Positions 36,499-48,238 of a DNA stretch of 64,000 nt are shown one piece after another. This DNA comes from Streptomyces sp. NBC_00536 (GTDB lineage Bacteria > Actinomycetota > Actinomycetes > Streptomycetales > Streptomycetaceae), in assembly GCF_036346295.1 (NCBI RefSeq), contig NZ_CP107819.1:6200001-6264000 (forward strand), written 5' to 3'. Numbering within the stretch: the stretch's first letter is position 1; each line of letters begins with the position of its first letter. Under the pieces are notes generated by a model, which was given only the letters and a program-made list of their open reading frames with translations, was not told the DNA's origin and searched no databases. Made by a program: the position numbers and the translations under genes.

Positions 36499-39400
36499 AT
36501 GAATGAGGAAAAACTCCGGTACTTCCTGAAGCGGGTGACGGCCGATCTCCACGAGACGCGCCGCCGTCTTCAGGAGGTCGAGTCGGAGGAGCAGGAGCCG
36601 ATCGCGATCGTCGGGATGAGCTGCCGCTATCCGGGAGGCGTCGAGTCGCCCGAAGACCTGTGGCGGCTGGTGTCCGAGGAGACCGACGCCATCTCTCCCT
36701 TCCCCACCGACCGGGGCTGGGACATGGGGCGGCTCTTCGACGCGGACCCCGACGGGCGGGGCACGAGCTATGTGCAGGAAGGCGGCTTCCTGCACTCCGC
36801 CAACCGGTTCGACCCGGCGTTCTTCGGGATCTCGCCGCGCGAGGCCGTGGCGATGGACCCGCAGCAGCGACTGCTGCTGGAAACCTCGTGGGAGGCCTTC
36901 GAGCGGGCCGGGATCGACCCGACCTCGGTGCGCGGCAGCCGGACCGGCGTCTTCGCGGGCGTCATGTACCACGACTACGCCTCGCGGCTGCGTGCCGTCC
37001 CGGAGGAGGTCGAGGGGTACCTCGGCACCGGCGGCTCCAGCAGCATCGCCTCCGGCCGGGTCTCGTACACCTTCGGCCTGGAGGGCCCGGCGCTCACCGT
37101 GGACACGGCCTGCTCGTCGTCCCTCGTCACGCTGCACCTGGCCATGCAGGCGCTCCGCAAGGGCGAGTGCTCGCTCGCCCTCGCGGGCGGTGTCACCGTG
37201 ATGGCGACACCGGGAACCTTCACGGAGTTCAGCCGCCAGCGCGGTCTGTCCTTCGACGGCCGCTGCAAGTCCTTCGCGGACTCCGCGGACGGCACCGGCT
37301 GGGCCGAGGGCGCGGGCATGCTCCTCGTGGAGCGGCTGTCGGACGCCCGTAAGAACGGGCATACGGTACTGGCCGTGGTCCGGGGCTCGGCCGTCAACCA
37401 GGACGGTGCCAGCAACGGCCTGACCGCCCCGAACGGCCCGTCCCAGCAGCGGGTCATCCGCCAGGCCCTGGCCGACGCCCGCCTCACGGCGGCCGACGTC
37501 GACGTCGTCGAGGCACACGGCACCGGCACCACCCTGGGCGACCCGATCGAGGCCCAGGCCCTGCTCGCCACGTACGGCCGGGAGCACACCGAGGACAGCC
37601 CGCTGTGGCTCGGCTCGGTCAAGTCGAACCTCGGTCACACGCAGGCGGCCGCGGGCGTCGCCGGCATCATCAAGATGGTCATGGCGATCCGCCACGGCCG
37701 GATCCCCAAGACGCTGCACGTCGACGAGCCCTCGACCAACGTCGACTGGTCGGCGGGCGCCGTCTCGCTGGTGCGGGAGTCCGTGGAGTGGCCGGAGACC
37801 GGCCGTCCGCGCCGCGCCGCCGTGTCGTCGTTCGGCATCAGTGGCACCAACGCGCACACGATCATCGAGCAGGCCCCGCTGCCGGATGCCGGGACACAGC
37901 CGACCGACGACGAGACGGACGGCCCTGCGGGCACAGAGGGCACAGAGGGCACAGAGGGTGCCGGAACCGGGGTGCGGCCCGTGTCCGTGCCTCCCGTACT
38001 GCCTTGGCCCGTCTCGGCCCGTACGGAGGAGGCCCTCCACGCCCAGGCGGAGCGCCTGCTGGCCCATGTACGGACGAACCCAGACCAGGCCCCGGTGGAC
38101 ATCGCTCTCTCCCTGGCCACGGGGCGCGCCGCGCTGGAACACCGCGCCGTCGTCGTCGCCACCGACCGGGAGACCGCGCTCGCCGATCTCGCCGCGCTGG
38201 CGTCCGGCGAGACTACGGCGCGCGTCGTGCTCGGCGAGGCGGGGGCGCGGGGCAAGACCGCGTTCCTGTTCACGGGTCAGGGGAGTCAGCGGCTGGGGAT
38301 GGGCCGTGAGCTGTACGAGGCGTATCCGGTGTTCGCGGATGCGCTGGATGCGGTGTGCGCGCTGCTTGAACTGCCGCTGAAGAGTGTCCTGTTCGGTACA
38401 GATGCGGGTCTGCTGGACGAGACCGCCCACACCCAGCCGGCTCTCTTCGCCATCGAGGTGGCACTGTTCCGACTGGTCGAGTCGTGGGGTGTGAAGCCGG
38501 ACTTCGTGGCCGGGCATTCGATCGGTGAGATCGCGGCCGCGCATGTGGCCGGGGTGCTGTCGCTCGATGACGCGTGCGCTCTGGTTGAGGCTCGTGGGCG
38601 GTTGATGGGCGCGCTGCCGGGCGGTGGCGTGATGATCGCCGTCCAGGCCTCGGAGGACGAGGTCCTGCCGCTGCTGACCGACCGGGTGAGCATTGCCGCG
38701 GTCAACGGCCCGCAATCGGTCGTGATCGCGGGTGACGAGGCCGACGCGGCGAGGATCGTGGACGCTTTCAAGGACCGTAAGTCCAAGCGGCTCACGGTGA
38801 GTCATGCGTTCCATTCGCCGCATATGGACGGCATGTTGGAGGACTTCCGGGTGGTGGCGGAGGGCCTGTCGTACGAGGCTCCGCGCATCCCCGTCGTCTC
38901 GAACCTCACCGGCGCTCTCGTCACCGACGAGATGGGCTCGGCCGACTTCTGGGTCCGCCACGTCCGCGAGGCCGTCCGCTTCCTGGACGGTATCCGCGCC
39001 CTGGAGGCCGCGGGGGTCACGGCGTACGTCGAACTCGGCCCGGACGGTGTCCTGTCGGCGATGGCCCAGGCGTGCGTGACCGGTGAGAACTCCGTCTTCG
39101 TTCCGGTCCTGCGCTCCGGCCGTCCCGAGTCCGAGAGCGTCACCACGGCCCTCGCTCAGGTGCACGTCCGTGGGATCGCGGTCGACTGGCAGGCGTTCTT
39201 CGCCGGGACCGGCGCCGAGCGCGTCGACCTGCCCACCTACGCCTTCCAGCGCGAGCACTACTGGCTCGACGCGGGAACCCTCGGCGGGGACGTGACCACG
39301 GCGGGTCTCCGATCCGCCGATCACCCCCTGCTCGGCGCCTCCGTCGCCCTGGCGGATGCGGAGGGCCTCCTCCTCACCGGTCGGCTCTCGCTCGATACCC

Positions 39401-42400
39401 ACCCCTGGCTCGCCGATCACGCCGTGGCGGGGACGGTCCTGCTGCCCGGTACGGCCTTCGTCGAACTCGCGCTGCGGGCCGGCGACCAGGTCGGTTGCGA
39501 CCTGATCGACGAACTCACCCTCGCGGCCCCGCTGGTGCTGCCCGAGCACGGCGGAGTCGAACTCCAGATCACCGTCGCGGCCCCCGACGAATCGGGCCGC
39601 CGGTCCGTCGTCTTCCACTCGCGCGCCGACAGCGCCACGGACGACGAGGCGTGGGTCCGGCACGCGACCGCGGTACTGGCGCAGGGCGCGGACACCCCGG
39701 CGTTCGACTTCGGCGTCTGGCCGCCGGCCGGGGCCGAACCGGTCCCGGTGGAGGGCCTGTACGAGGGGCTCGCGCACTCCGGTTTCGGCTACGGCCCCGT
39801 GTTCCAGGGGCTGCGTGCCGCCTGGCGTCAGGGCGAGGACGTGTTCGCCGAGGTGAGCCTCGGGGACGGAGTGAAGCCTGGAGCGGCGCAGTTCACCGTG
39901 CACCCGGCCCTGCTCGACTCCGCCCTGCACGCCATCAACCTCGGCAGCCTCGTCGAGGACACCGGGCAGGGGCGACTGCCGTTCGCATGGAGCGGGGTCG
40001 CGGTCCACGCCGTGGGCGCGGACACCCTGCGTGTACGGCTTTCCCGGGCCGGTCAGGACGCGGTGGCCCTGGAGATCGCGGACGCGGACGGCGTGCCCGT
40101 CGCCTCCGTACGCAGCCTGGCCCTGCGGGCCTTCTCACCCGACCAGCTGACCGGCCAGGACGGCGGCGGTCACGGCGACGCGTTGTTCCGGGTGGACTGG
40201 ACGGCGTTGCCTGCGGGTGGCGTTGTGGGTTCGGTGGACGACTGGATGATGTTGGGTGCGGGTTCGCAGGTGTATGCGGATCTTGCGGGGCTGGGTGTGG
40301 CTGTTGCGGAGGGCGGCGGGATTCCGGCGGCGCTGGTGGTGCCGTGTGTGGCTCCGGACTCGGCCTCGCCGGACGTGGCGGGTGCGGTGCATGCGGAGGT
40401 TGAGCGTGTGCTGGGTCTGGTGCAGGAGTGGTTGTCGGACGAGCGGTTCGCGGATGCGCGTCTGGTGTTCCTGACGCGGGGTGCGGTGGCCGCGGTGCCG
40501 GGCGAGGACGTGGCCGATCTGGTCCACGCTCCGGTGTGGGGTCTGGTGCGTTCCGCCCAGTCGGAGAACCCGGGCCGTTTCGCTCTGATCGACGTCGATG
40601 GCGATGTGGACGCGGATGTGTTGTCGGCTGCGCTCGCTACTGGTGAGCCGGAGCTGGCGGTCCGCGAGGGGTCCTTGCTCGTTCCGCGCCTTGCCCGGGC
40701 TGCTGCCGCTGTTGATGCTTCCGCGCCCGAACTCGGTGCTGGTGGCACGGTGTTGGTGACGGGTGCGAGTGGGACGTTGGGTGCTTTGTTCGCACGGCAT
40801 TTGGTGGTTGAGCGTGGTGTGAGGCGGCTGTTGTTGGTGAGTCGTCGTGGTGGGGCTGCTGAGGGTGCTGCTGAACTGGGCGCAGAACTGGCCGCGTTGG
40901 GTGCTGATGTGCGGTGGGCGGCGTGTGATGTCGCCGACCGTGTTGCGCTTGAGCGTGTTCTGGATGGGATTCCTGTTGAGTATCCGTTGTCGGGTGTGGT
41001 GCATACGGCTGGTGTGCTGGACGACGGAGTGGTGTCGTCGCTGACGCCGGAGCGGGTGTCGGCGGTGCTGCGTCCGAAGGTGGACGCGGCCTGGAACCTG
41101 CATGAGCTGACCCGCGACCTGGATCTCTCGCTGTTCGTGTTGTTCTCGTCGGCTGCTGGTGTGTTCGGTGGTGCCGGTCAGGCGAACTACGCGGCCGCGA
41201 ATGTGTTCCTGGACGCTCTGGCTCAGCACCGCAGGGCGCAGGGCCTGGCGGCGACCTCCCTCGCCTGGGGTCTGTGGGCCGAGTCCGGAGGTATGGCGGG
41301 CGCGCTGGACGCCGATGATGTGTCGCGTCTGGGCCGTGGTGGTGTCAGTGCGCTGTCCGCGCCGGAGGGTGTGGCGCTGTTCGATGCCGCTTCCGCTTCC
41401 GGGCAGGCCCTGTTCGTTCCGGTGAAGCTGGATCTCGCGGCTCTGCGAGCGCAGGCGGGCAGCGGGATGCTGCCGCCGCTGCTGAGCGGTCTCGTCCGTA
41501 CCCCCACCCGCCGCGCCGCCCGGGGCGGTTCGGCCTCCGGGGGCACGTTCGCCAGGAAGCTGGCTGCCCTTGCGGTGGACCAGCGGTCCGGAGCCGTGCT
41601 GGAGCTCGTGCGTGCCCAGGTCGCGGCCGTACTCGGCTTCGCCGGGCCCGAAGCGGTCGATCCGGCGCGATCGTTCAGCGAGGTCGGCTTCGACTCGCTG
41701 ACCGCCGTCGAGCTGCGCAACAGGCTCGGCGCCGCGACCGGCGTACGGCTCCCCGCCACCCTCGTCTTCGACTACCCGACCTCCGCCGTCCTCGCCGACT
41801 TCCTGCATGGCGAACTGTTCGGCGGTCAGGAAGCGGCGGCAGCCCCGACGGCCTTCACGGCCCGGGACGACGAGCCGATCGCGATCGTGGCGATGGCCTG
41901 CCGCTTCCCCGGCGGCGTGCGGTCGCCCGAGGATCTGTGGGGGCTCGTCCTGGACGGCCGGGACGCCATCTCGGACATGCCGGACGACCGCGGCTGGGAC
42001 GTCGAGGGGCTCTTCGACCCCGACCCCGACCGGCCGGGCACCAGCTACAGCAGGGCGGGTGGGTTCCTGCACGACGCCCACCACTTCGACCCGACGTTCT
42101 TCGGGATCTCGCCGCGCGAGGCCCTCGCCACCGACCCCCAGCAGCGGCTGCTCCTGGAAACGTCGTGGGAGGCGTTCGAGCGGGCCGGGATCGACCCGGC
42201 GACCGTACGCGGCAGCCGGACCGGCGTCTTCGCGGGCGTCATGTACAACGACTACGGCACCCTCCTGCACCGCGCCCCGGAGGGCCTCGAAGGCTATATG
42301 GGCACCTCCAGCTCGGGCAGCGTCGCCTCGGGCCGGGTCTCGTACACCTTCGGCCTGGAGGGCCCGGCGGTCACCGTCGACACGGCCTGCTCGTCCTCGC

Positions 42401-45400
42401 TCGTCACCCTGCACCTCGCGGTGCAGGCGCTGCGCAACGGCGAGTGCGATCTCGCGCTGACCGGCGGTGTCACGGTGATGGCCACGCCCGGCACGTTCGT
42501 CGCGTTCAGCCGTCAGCGCGGCCTCGCGAGCGACGGCCGCTGCAAGCCGTTCGCCGCGGCCGCCGACGGTACGGCGTGGGGCGAGGGCGTCGGCATGCTG
42601 CTCGTCGAGCGCCTGTCGGACGCGCGGGCCAACGGTCACCCGGTGCTCGCGGTGGTCCGCGGCTCGGCGATCAACCAGGACGGCGCGAGCAACGGCCTCA
42701 CCGCCCCGAACGGTCCGTCCCAGCAGCGGGTGATCCGCCAGGCGCTGGCCAGCGCGGGTCTTTCGGCCGCCGAGGTCGACGTCGTCGAGGCGCACGGCAC
42801 CGGCACCACCCTGGGCGACCCAATCGAGGCGCAGGCGCTGCTCGCCACCTACGGTCAGGACCGTCCCGAGGACAGCCCCCTGTGGCTGGGCTCCATCAAG
42901 TCCAACTTCGGTCACACGCAGGCCGCCGCCGGTGTCGCCGGAATCATCAAGATGGTCCAGGCGATGCACCACGGCGTGCTGCCCAAGACCCTGCACGTGG
43001 ACGAGCCGTCTCCGCATGTGGACTGGTCGGCGGGCGCGGTCTCGCTCCTCACCGAGCAGATGGCCTGGCTGGAGACCGGCCGTCCCCGCCGCGCGGCGAT
43101 CTCTTCCTTCGGCATCAGTGGCACCAACGCGCACACGATCATCGAGCAGGCGCCGGAGGCGGCGGAAACGGCCGTCGAGGAGGCGTCGCGTTCGGGTTCG
43201 CCGGTGCTGCCGTTCGTGTTGTCGGCGAAGTCGGCGGGGGCGTTGCGTGGTCAGGCGGCGCGTCTGAAGGCGCATGTGGAGGCTTCGCCGGAGGTGGCCG
43301 GGGCCGGGGTTGTTGATGTGGCGTATTCGCTGGCGACGCGTCGTGCCGTCTTCGATCACCGTGCGGTGGTGGTGGCTGGTGACCGTGAGGAGCTGTTGCG
43401 TTCTCTGGCCGCTTTGGAGTCGGAGGGCGCGGCGGTAGTCGGCGGAAAGCTTGCCTTCCTGTTCACGGGGCAGGGGAGTCAGCGTCCGGGCATGGGCCGT
43501 GAGCTGTATGAGGCGTATCCGGTGTTCGCGGATGCGTTGGATGCGGTGTGTGCGCGGCTGGAACTGCCGCTGAAGGATGTGCTGTTCGGTACCGATGCGA
43601 CGCTGCTGAGCGAGACCGCGTATACGCAGCCTGCGTTGTTCGCGGTCGAGGTGGCGCTGTTCCGGCTGGTCGAGTCGTGGGGTCTGAAGCCGGACTTCTT
43701 GGCAGGTCATTCGATCGGTGAGATCGCGGCCGCTCATGTGGCCGGGGTGCTGTCTCTGGACGACGCCTGCGCTCTGGTCGAGGCGCGCGGGCGGCTCATG
43801 CAGGCGCTGCCCACCGGCGGCGTGATGATCGCCGTACAGGCGTCGGAGGACGAAGTCCTCCCGCTCCTCACCGACCGGGTGAGCGTTGCCGCCGTCAACG
43901 GCCCCCAGGCCGTGGTCATCGCTGGTGACGAGGCCGACGCGGTGGCGATCGCAGAGTCCTTCACCGGCCGCAAGTCCAAGCGGCTCACGGTCAGTCACGC
44001 GTTCCATTCGCCGCACATGGACGGCATGCTCGCCGACTTCCGTGAGATCGCCGAGGGCCTCTCCTACGAAGCTCCGCGCATCCCCGTCGTCTCCCACCTC
44101 ACCGGCGCCCTCGTCACCGACGAGATGGCCTCGGCCGACTTCTGGGTCCGGCACGTCCGCGAGGCCGTCCGTTTCCTGGACGGCATCCGCGCCCTGGAGG
44201 GCCACGGAGTCACCACCTACATCGAACTCGGCCCTGACGGCGTCCTGTCGGCGATGGCCCAGGACTGCCTCACCGGTGACGGAGCCACCTTCGCGCCGGC
44301 TCTCCGCAAGGGCCGTCCCGAGGCCGAGACGATCACAACGGCCCTGGCTCACGCCCATGCCCACGGTGCGTCCGTCGACTGGGAGACGTACTTCTCCGGC
44401 ACCGGCGCCCAGCGCGTCGAGCTGCCCACCTACGCCTTCCAGCACGAGCGCTACTGGATCGACGTGCCCGTCCACTCCGTCGGCGATGTGGCCTCCGCCG
44501 GACTGGGTGCGGCGGAGCACCCGCTGCTGGGCGCGGCCGTCGAACTGCCCGATTCCGAAGGGATGTTGTTCACCGGTCGGCTGTCGCTCCTGTCCCACCC
44601 CTGGCTGGCCGATCACGCCGTCGCGGGCACGGTCCTGCTGCCCGGGACCGCCTTCGTGGAGCTCGCGCTCCACGCCGGGCAGCGGGTGGGCAGCGGCCCG
44701 CTCGAAGAGCTGACCCTGGAGGCACCGCTGGTGCTTCCCGAGCGCGGGGCGCTCCAGCTGCGGGTGTCCGTGGCCGCGCCCGACGAGGCGGGGCGGCGCG
44801 CGCTGCACGTGCACTCGCGTCCCGAGGACCTGGGCGGCGAGGACCGTACGGGGCCGGGGGCGCCGTGGACGCGGCACGCGGGCGGTGTGCTCGCCGCGCC
44901 GGAGGCGGCCGATGCCGCGCCGGAGCCGGGCGGCCTGGACGTCTGGCCCCCCGCGGACGCCGAACCGCTCGACGCCGACGACCTGTACGACCGGTTCGCC
45001 GCGGGCGGGTTCGCGTACGGTCCTGCCTTCCGCAACCTGCGTGCTGCCTGGCGGCGCGGCGACGAGCTGTTCGCCGAACTGCTGCTGCCCGAGGGACAGC
45101 TCGCTCAGGCCGCCCACTTCGGTGTGCACCCGGCGCTGCTGGACGCGGGTCTGCACGGCATCGCGCTCGGCGCGTTCCTCACCTCCACCGGCGCCGGGAC
45201 CGACGGCGGCGACGAGGACACCCGGATCCGGCTGCCGTTCTCCTTCAGCGGTGTCGCTCTGCACTCGGTCGGCGCGGGCTCGCTGCGCGTACGGCTCGCC
45301 CCGGCCGGGTCCGGCGCGGTGTCGCTCGCGGCCTTCGACGAGCAGGGCGCGCCCGTCGTATCCGTGGAATCGCTGCTGCTGCGGGTGGTTGACCCGGCAC

Positions 45401-48165
45401 GGCTGAAGCCCGCGGACCGGCCGGTGTTCCACGAGTCCCTCTTCCGGCTGGAGTGGCCGTCGCTGGGCACGGGCCCGCGCACGGACCACGGCTCCGGGGA
45501 CGGCGGCCGGTGGGCCGTGATCGGAGCCGACCCGCTCGGCCTCGAAGCCGGGCTGCGGGACGACGGTGTCGGCGTCGACGGGTACGCGGACCTGTCCGCG
45601 CTCGCCGGAGTCGTGGCCGCGGGCAAGCCGCTCCCGGACACGGTGGTGGTCTCGTACGCCTCCTCGGGCCCCGATGGGGGGACGGGGACAGCGACCGGGA
45701 CGACGTCGGCGGGTACGGCGGACGCCGTCCGGCAGGCGGCTCACGACGCGCTGGAACTCGTCCAGGGCTGGCTCGCCGAGGACTCGTTCGCCGGGTCACG
45801 ACTGGTCGTGGTCACCCGCGGCGCGGTCGAGGCGCGGCCCGGCGAGGGCGTGCCCGATCTGGCGCACGCGCCGGTGTGGGGCCTGCTGCGGTCCGCGCAG
45901 TCCGAGAACCCCGGACGATTCGTGCTGCTCGACCTCGACCCGGAGGGCGCGGACGAGGACAGCTCCAAGGGCACGCTCCTCTCTCCGCTGATGGCCGCCG
46001 CCGTGGCGAGCGGGGAGCCCCAGCTCGCCGTCCGTGCGGGTGTCCTGCGCGCCGCCAGGCTGGGACGGGTTCCCGCCGCCCCCACCGCGCCGCAGCCGGA
46101 CGGGGCAGCCGGTGACGAGGGGGTGGCGGGCACGGAGCGCGCCCCCGCCCTCGACCCCGACGGCACCGTCCTCATCACCGGTGGCACCGGATCGCTCGGC
46201 AGCCTGCTGGCCCGCCACCTGGTCGTGGAACACGGTGTACGGCACCTGCTGCTGACCAGCCGGCGCGGGGCCGCCGCCGAGGGCGCCCCGGAACTCGTCG
46301 CCGCACTGGCCGAGCTGGGAGCCGAGGCGACCGTGGCCGCGTGCGACGCCGCCGACCGGGAGGCACTGGCCGCACTGCTGGCCGGCATCCCGGCCGCGCA
46401 CCCCCTCACGGCGGTCGTCCACACGGCGGGCCGCGTCGACGACGGGCTCCTGGCGTCGCTGAGCCCGGAGCGGATCGACACGGTGCTGCGTCCCAAGGCC
46501 GACGCGGCGCTGCATCTGCACGAGTTGACCCGCGGGCTGGACCTCGCCGCGTTCGTGCTGTTCTCCTCCGCGGCCGGAACCCTCGGCAACCCCGGGCAGG
46601 CCAACTACGCGGCGGCCAACGCCTTCCTGGACGCCCTGGCCCAGCACCGGCGCGCGGCGGGCCTGCCCGCGGTGTCGCTGGCCTGGGGGCTGTGGGAGCA
46701 GCGCAGCGCGATGACCGGCGCGCTGTCGGACGCGGACGTCCAGCGGATGGCCCGTGCCGGACTGGCACCCCTCTCCTCGGAGGAGGGCCTGGCCCTCTTC
46801 GACACGGCGTGTGCCCTCGCGCCCGTGGGCGCCCCGGATACCGCCACCGGCGACGGAGTGTTCGTCGCCATGCGGCTGGACACCGCACCCCTGCGGGCCC
46901 AGGCCGACGCCGGAGCCCTTCCGGCGGTCTTCCGCGGGCTGGTGCGAGGAGGTCCTCGCCGGGCCGCCGCGCATCAGGCCGCCGACTCGGCGGCGTCCAC
47001 CGCCGCGCGACGCCTCGCGGGTCTGTCCGGGCTGCCGCAGGAGGAGCAGGAGCGCGTGCTGCTCGACCTGGTACGCGCCCAGGTGGCCGCCGTACTCGCC
47101 TATCCGTCGCCGGACGCGGTGGGGGAGTCGCAGGAGTTCCTGGAGCTGGGTCTGGACTCGCTGACCGCGGTCGAGCTGCGCAACCAGCTGAACGCGGCGA
47201 CCGGTCTGCGGCTGCCCGCCACCCTGCTCTTCGACCACCCCACCCCCGCGCTGGTCGCCGGGCGGCTGCGCGCCGAACTCGCGGGAGCCTCCGGCCCGTC
47301 GGCCCGCGAGGAAGCGACGGACAGCGGGGGAGAGGAGTCCGCGGGTGTCTTCGGGGCCATGCTCCAAGAGGCCGGAACGCAAGGTGCGTCCGGGCAGTTC
47401 ATGGAACTGCTCATGCAGGCGTCGCGGTTCCGGCCGTCGTTCGCCTCACCGGCCGAGCTGCGCAAGGCGCCGAGCCTGGTGCGCCTCTCCCGCGGTGACA
47501 CCCGGCCGGGGCTGGTCTGCTTCTCCTCGATCCTGTCGATCTCCGGCCCGCACCAGTACGCGCGCTTCGCCTCCGCGTTCCGGGGCCGCCGGGACGTTCA
47601 CGCGCTCGGTGCCCCCGGCTTCCTGCGGGGCGAGCAACTGCCCTCGACCACCGACGCGGTGATCGAGGCCCAGGCGGAGGCCGTGCTCCGGCACGCGGAC
47701 GGTGCGCCGTTCGTGCTCCTCGGCCACTCCTCGGGCGGCATGCTCGCCCACGCGGTGGCCGGGAAGCTGGAGAGCGCGGGGGTCTTCCCCCAGGCGCTGG
47801 TGATGATCGACATCTACTCGCACGACGACGACGCGATCATCGGCATCCAGCCCGGCCTCTCCGAGGGCATGGACGAGCGGCAGGACACCTACGTACCGGT
47901 CGACGACAACCGGCTGTTGGCGATGGGCGCGTACTTCCGGCTGTTCGGCGGCTGGAAGCCCGAGGCGGTGAAGACGCCGACCCTGCTGCTCCGGGCGGGT
48001 GAGCGGTTCTTCGACTGGACCCGGTCCACGGACGGCGACTGGCGTTCGTACTGGGACCTGGACCACACCGCCGCGGACGTGCCGGGCAACCACTTCACCA
48101 TGATGGAGGAGCACGCTCCGACGACGGCGCAGGCCGTCGAGGGGTGGCTGGACACCATCGGCTGA
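36499..48165 (+). CDS. Type I modular PKS, final two modules and chain-releasing thioesterase
   Basis: Protein of about 3888 residues. The frame is open from 36355, but the ATG at 36499 (MNEEKL) follows GAGGGA at 36486-36491 and begins the usual N-terminal docking coiled coil. Module 1: KS 36594-37870, AT 38250-39270 (GHSIG, HAFH: malonyl), DH 39315-40170, KR 40741-41300 (LDD, Ser and Tyr present), ACP Ser1733. Module 2: KS 41875-43155, malonyl AT 43440-44465, DH 44512-45410 ([11 protein letters not shown]), KR 46160-46740 (V-D-D instead of L-D-D, catalytic Ser and Tyr present), ACP Ser3554. The C-terminal thioesterase (about 47500-48165) has GHSSGG with Ser3744 and a late NHF segment supplying the expected His. 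Both modules should leave alkenes, giving the C2=C3 and C4=C5 bonds next to the carboxyl. The TE fixes this protein as the end of the assembly line; whether it lactonises or hydrolyses cannot be read from sequence. It ends just before a strong terminator. Confidence 0.97.
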   Translation: MNEEKLRYFLKRVTADLHETRRRLQEVESEEQEPIAIVGMSCRYPGGVESPEDLWRLVSEETDAISPFPTDRGWDMGRLFDADPDGRGTSYVQEGGFLHSANRFDPAFFGISPREAVAMDPQQRLLLETSWEAFERAGIDPTSVRGSRTGVFAGVMYHDYASRLRAVPEEVEGYLGTGGSSSIASGRVSYTFGLEGPALTVDTACSSSLVTLHLAMQALRKGECSLALAGGVTVMATPGTFTEFSRQRGLSFDGRCKSFADSADGTGWAEGAGMLLVERLSDARKNGHTVLAVVRGSAVNQDGASNGLTAPNGPSQQRVIRQALADARLTAADVDVVEAHGTGTTLGDPIEAQALLATYGREHTEDSPLWLGSVKSNLGHTQAAAGVAGIIKMVMAIRHGRIPKTLHVDEPSTNVDWSAGAVSLVRESVEWPETGRPRRAAVSSFGISGTNAHTIIEQAPLPDAGTQPTDDETDGPAGTEGTEGTEGAGTGVRPVSVPPVLPWPVSARTEEALHAQAERLLAHVRTNPDQAPVDIALSLATGRAALEHRAVVVATDRETALADLAALASGETTARVVLGEAGARGKTAFLFTGQGSQRLGMGRELYEAYPVFADALDAVCALLELPLKSVLFGTDAGLLDETAHTQPALFAIEVALFRLVESWGVKPDFVAGHSIGEIAAAHVAGVLSLDDACALVEARGRLMGALPGGGVMIAVQASEDEVLPLLTDRVSIAAVNGPQSVVIAGDEADAARIVDAFKDRKSKRLTVSHAFHSPHMDGMLEDFRVVAEGLSYEAPRIPVVSNLTGALVTDEMGSADFWVRHVREAVRFLDGIRALEAAGVTAYVELGPDGVLSAMAQACVTGENSVFVPVLRSGRPESESVTTALAQVHVRGIAVDWQAFFAGTGAERVDLPTYAFQREHYWLDAGTLGGDVTTAGLRSADHPLLGASVALADAEGLLLTGRLSLDTHPWLADHAVAGTVLLPGTAFVELALRAGDQVGCDLIDELTLAAPLVLPEHGGVELQITVAAPDESGRRSVVFHSRADSATDDEAWVRHATAVLAQGADTPAFDFGVWPPAGAEPVPVEGLYEGLAHSGFGYGPVFQGLRAAWRQGEDVFAEVSLGDGVKPGAAQFTVHPALLDSALHAINLGSLVEDTGQGRLPFAWSGVAVHAVGADTLRVRLSRAGQDAVALEIADADGVPVASVRSLALRAFSPDQLTGQDGGGHGDALFRVDWTALPAGGVVGSVDDWMMLGAGSQVYADLAGLGVAVAEGGGIPAALVVPCVAPDSASPDVAGAVHAEVERVLGLVQEWLSDERFADARLVFLTRGAVAAVPGEDVADLVHAPVWGLVRSAQSENPGRFALIDVDGDVDADVLSAALATGEPELAVREGSLLVPRLARAAAAVDASAPELGAGGTVLVTGASGTLGALFARHLVVERGVRRLLLVSRRGGAAEGAAELGAELAALGADVRWAACDVADRVALERVLDGIPVEYPLSGVVHTAGVLDDGVVSSLTPERVSAVLRPKVDAAWNLHELTRDLDLSLFVLFSSAAGVFGGAGQANYAAANVFLDALAQHRRAQGLAATSLAWGLWAESGGMAGALDADDVSRLGRGGVSALSAPEGVALFDAASASGQALFVPVKLDLAALRAQAGSGMLPPLLSGLVRTPTRRAARGGSASGGTFARKLAALAVDQRSGAVLELVRAQVAAVLGFAGPEAVDPARSFSEVGFDSLTAVELRNRLGAATGVRLPATLVFDYPTSAVLADFLHGELFGGQEAAAAPTAFTARDDEPIAIVAMACRFPGGVRSPEDLWGLVLDGRDAISDMPDDRGWDVEGLFDPDPDRPGTSYSRAGGFLHDAHHFDPTFFGISPREALATDPQQRLLLETSWEAFERAGIDPATVRGSRTGVFAGVMYNDYGTLLHRAPEGLEGYMGTSSSGSVASGRVSYTFGLEGPAVTVDTACSSSLVTLHLAVQALRNGECDLALTGGVTVMATPGTFVAFSRQRGLASDGRCKPFAAAADGTAWGEGVGMLLVERLSDARANGHPVLAVVRGSAINQDGASNGLTAPNGPSQQRVIRQALASAGLSAAEVDVVEAHGTGTTLGDPIEAQALLATYGQDRPEDSPLWLGSIKSNFGHTQAAAGVAGIIKMVQAMHHGVLPKTLHVDEPSPHVDWSAGAVSLLTEQMAWLETGRPRRAAISSFGISGTNAHTIIEQAPEAAETAVEEASRSGSPVLPFVLSAKSAGALRGQAARLKAHVEASPEVAGAGVVDVAYSLATRRAVFDHRAVVVAGDREELLRSLAALESEGAAVVGGKLAFLFTGQGSQRPGMGRELYEAYPVFADALDAVCARLELPLKDVLFGTDATLLSETAYTQPALFAVEVALFRLVESWGLKPDFLAGHSIGEIAAAHVAGVLSLDDACALVEARGRLMQALPTGGVMIAVQASEDEVLPLLTDRVSVAAVNGPQAVVIAGDEADAVAIAESFTGRKSKRLTVSHAFHSPHMDGMLADFREIAEGLSYEAPRIPVVSHLTGALVTDEMASADFWVRHVREAVRFLDGIRALEGHGVTTYIELGPDGVLSAMAQDCLTGDGATFAPALRKGRPEAETITTALAHAHAHGASVDWETYFSGTGAQRVELPTYAFQHERYWIDVPVHSVGDVASAGLGAAEHPLLGAAVELPDSEGMLFTGRLSLLSHPWLADHAVAGTVLLPGTAFVELALHAGQRVGSGPLEELTLEAPLVLPERGALQLRVSVAAPDEAGRRALHVHSRPEDLGGEDRTGPGAPWTRHAGGVLAAPEAADAAPEPGGLDVWPPADAEPLDADDLYDRFAAGGFAYGPAFRNLRAAWRRGDELFAELLLPEGQLAQAAHFGVHPALLDAGLHGIALGAFLTSTGAGTDGGDEDTRIRLPFSFSGVALHSVGAGSLRVRLAPAGSGAVSLAAFDEQGAPVVSVESLLLRVVDPARLKPADRPVFHESLFRLEWPSLGTGPRTDHGSGDGGRWAVIGADPLGLEAGLRDDGVGVDGYADLSALAGVVAAGKPLPDTVVVSYASSGPDGGTGTATGTTSAGTADAVRQAAHDALELVQGWLAEDSFAGSRLVVVTRGAVEARPGEGVPDLAHAPVWGLLRSAQSENPGRFVLLDLDPEGADEDSSKGTLLSPLMAAAVASGEPQLAVRAGVLRAARLGRVPAAPTAPQPDGAAGDEGVAGTERAPALDPDGTVLITGGTGSLGSLLARHLVVEHGVRHLLLTSRRGAAAEGAPELVAALAELGAEATVAACDAADREALAALLAGIPAAHPLTAVVHTAGRVDDGLLASLSPERIDTVLRPKADAALHLHELTRGLDLAAFVLFSSAAGTLGNPGQANYAAANAFLDALAQHRRAAGLPAVSLAWGLWEQRSAMTGALSDADVQRMARAGLAPLSSEEGLALFDTACALAPVGAPDTATGDGVFVAMRLDTAPLRAQADAGALPAVFRGLVRGGPRRAAAHQAADSAASTAARRLAGLSGLPQEEQERVLLDLVRAQVAAVLAYPSPDAVGESQEFLELGLDSLTAVELRNQLNAATGLRLPATLLFDHPTPALVAGRLRAELAGASGPSAREEATDSGGEESAGVFGAMLQEAGTQGASGQFMELLMQASRFRPSFASPAELRKAPSLVRLSRGDTRPGLVCFSSILSISGPHQYARFASAFRGRRDVHALGAPGFLRGEQLPSTTDAVIEAQAEAVLRHADGAPFVLLGHSSGGMLAHAVAGKLESAGVFPQALVMIDIYSHDDDAIIGIQPGLSEGMDERQDTYVPVDDNRLLAMGAYFRLFGGWKPEAVKTPTLLLRAGERFFDWTRSTDGDWRSYWDLDHTAADVPGNHFTMMEEHAPTTAQAVEGWLDTIG
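37931..37957 (+). repeat. Three 9-bp units in a KS-AT linker
   Basis: Three exact GCACAGAGG units encode repeated Gly-Thr-Glu in the KS-AT linker of the first module of the last PKS gene. The array is in-frame and, like the other short arrays here, sits in a linker rather than a catalytic core. Confidence 0.8.
40180..41270 (+). repeat. KR-region tract shared with 29250-30330
   Basis: Partner of 29250-30330 in the first module of the last PKS gene, with the same relaxed third-position usage. It leads into an ACP block that instead matches the ACP at 35994-36116, so neighbouring domains of this module have different closest relatives. Confidence 0.75.
41632..41754 (+). repeat. ACP tract shared with 35994-36116
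   Basis: Partner of the ACP tract at 35994-36116, in the same orientation and frame, differing at one base near the start of helix I. Confidence 0.8.
42838..43096 (+). repeat. Near-identical KS tract shared with 26691-26949
   Basis: Partner of the tract at 26691-26949 and in the same orientation. The two mismatches fall at the codons for Ala/Glu and Pro/Leu; every other base aligns without gaps. It lies in the second half of the last KS. Confidence 0.85.
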
Positions 48166-48182
48166 CGGCGCCGGACACGCAG

Positions 48183-48223
48183 CGAGGGCCGGGCCCCACC
48201 GTAAAGGTGGGGCCCGGCCCTCG
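48183..48223. terminator. Perfect 18-bp hairpin between convergent operons
   Basis: Arms 48183-48200 and 48206-48223 are perfect reverse complements around the 5-nt loop GTAAA. The hairpin starts 17 bp after the PKS thioesterase stop and ends 15 bp before the stop of the convergent acyltransferase gene, so it can serve as a bidirectional terminator. There is no U-tract, as is common in Streptomyces. Confidence 0.9.
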
Positions 48224-48238
48224 GTCGTCTTCCGGTCG

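Noticed and set aside
27552..45744. Further long minus-strand open frames (27552-35582, 40135-45744)
   Set aside because: Same explanation: mirror frames of modular PKS sequence, with composition unlike real proteins.
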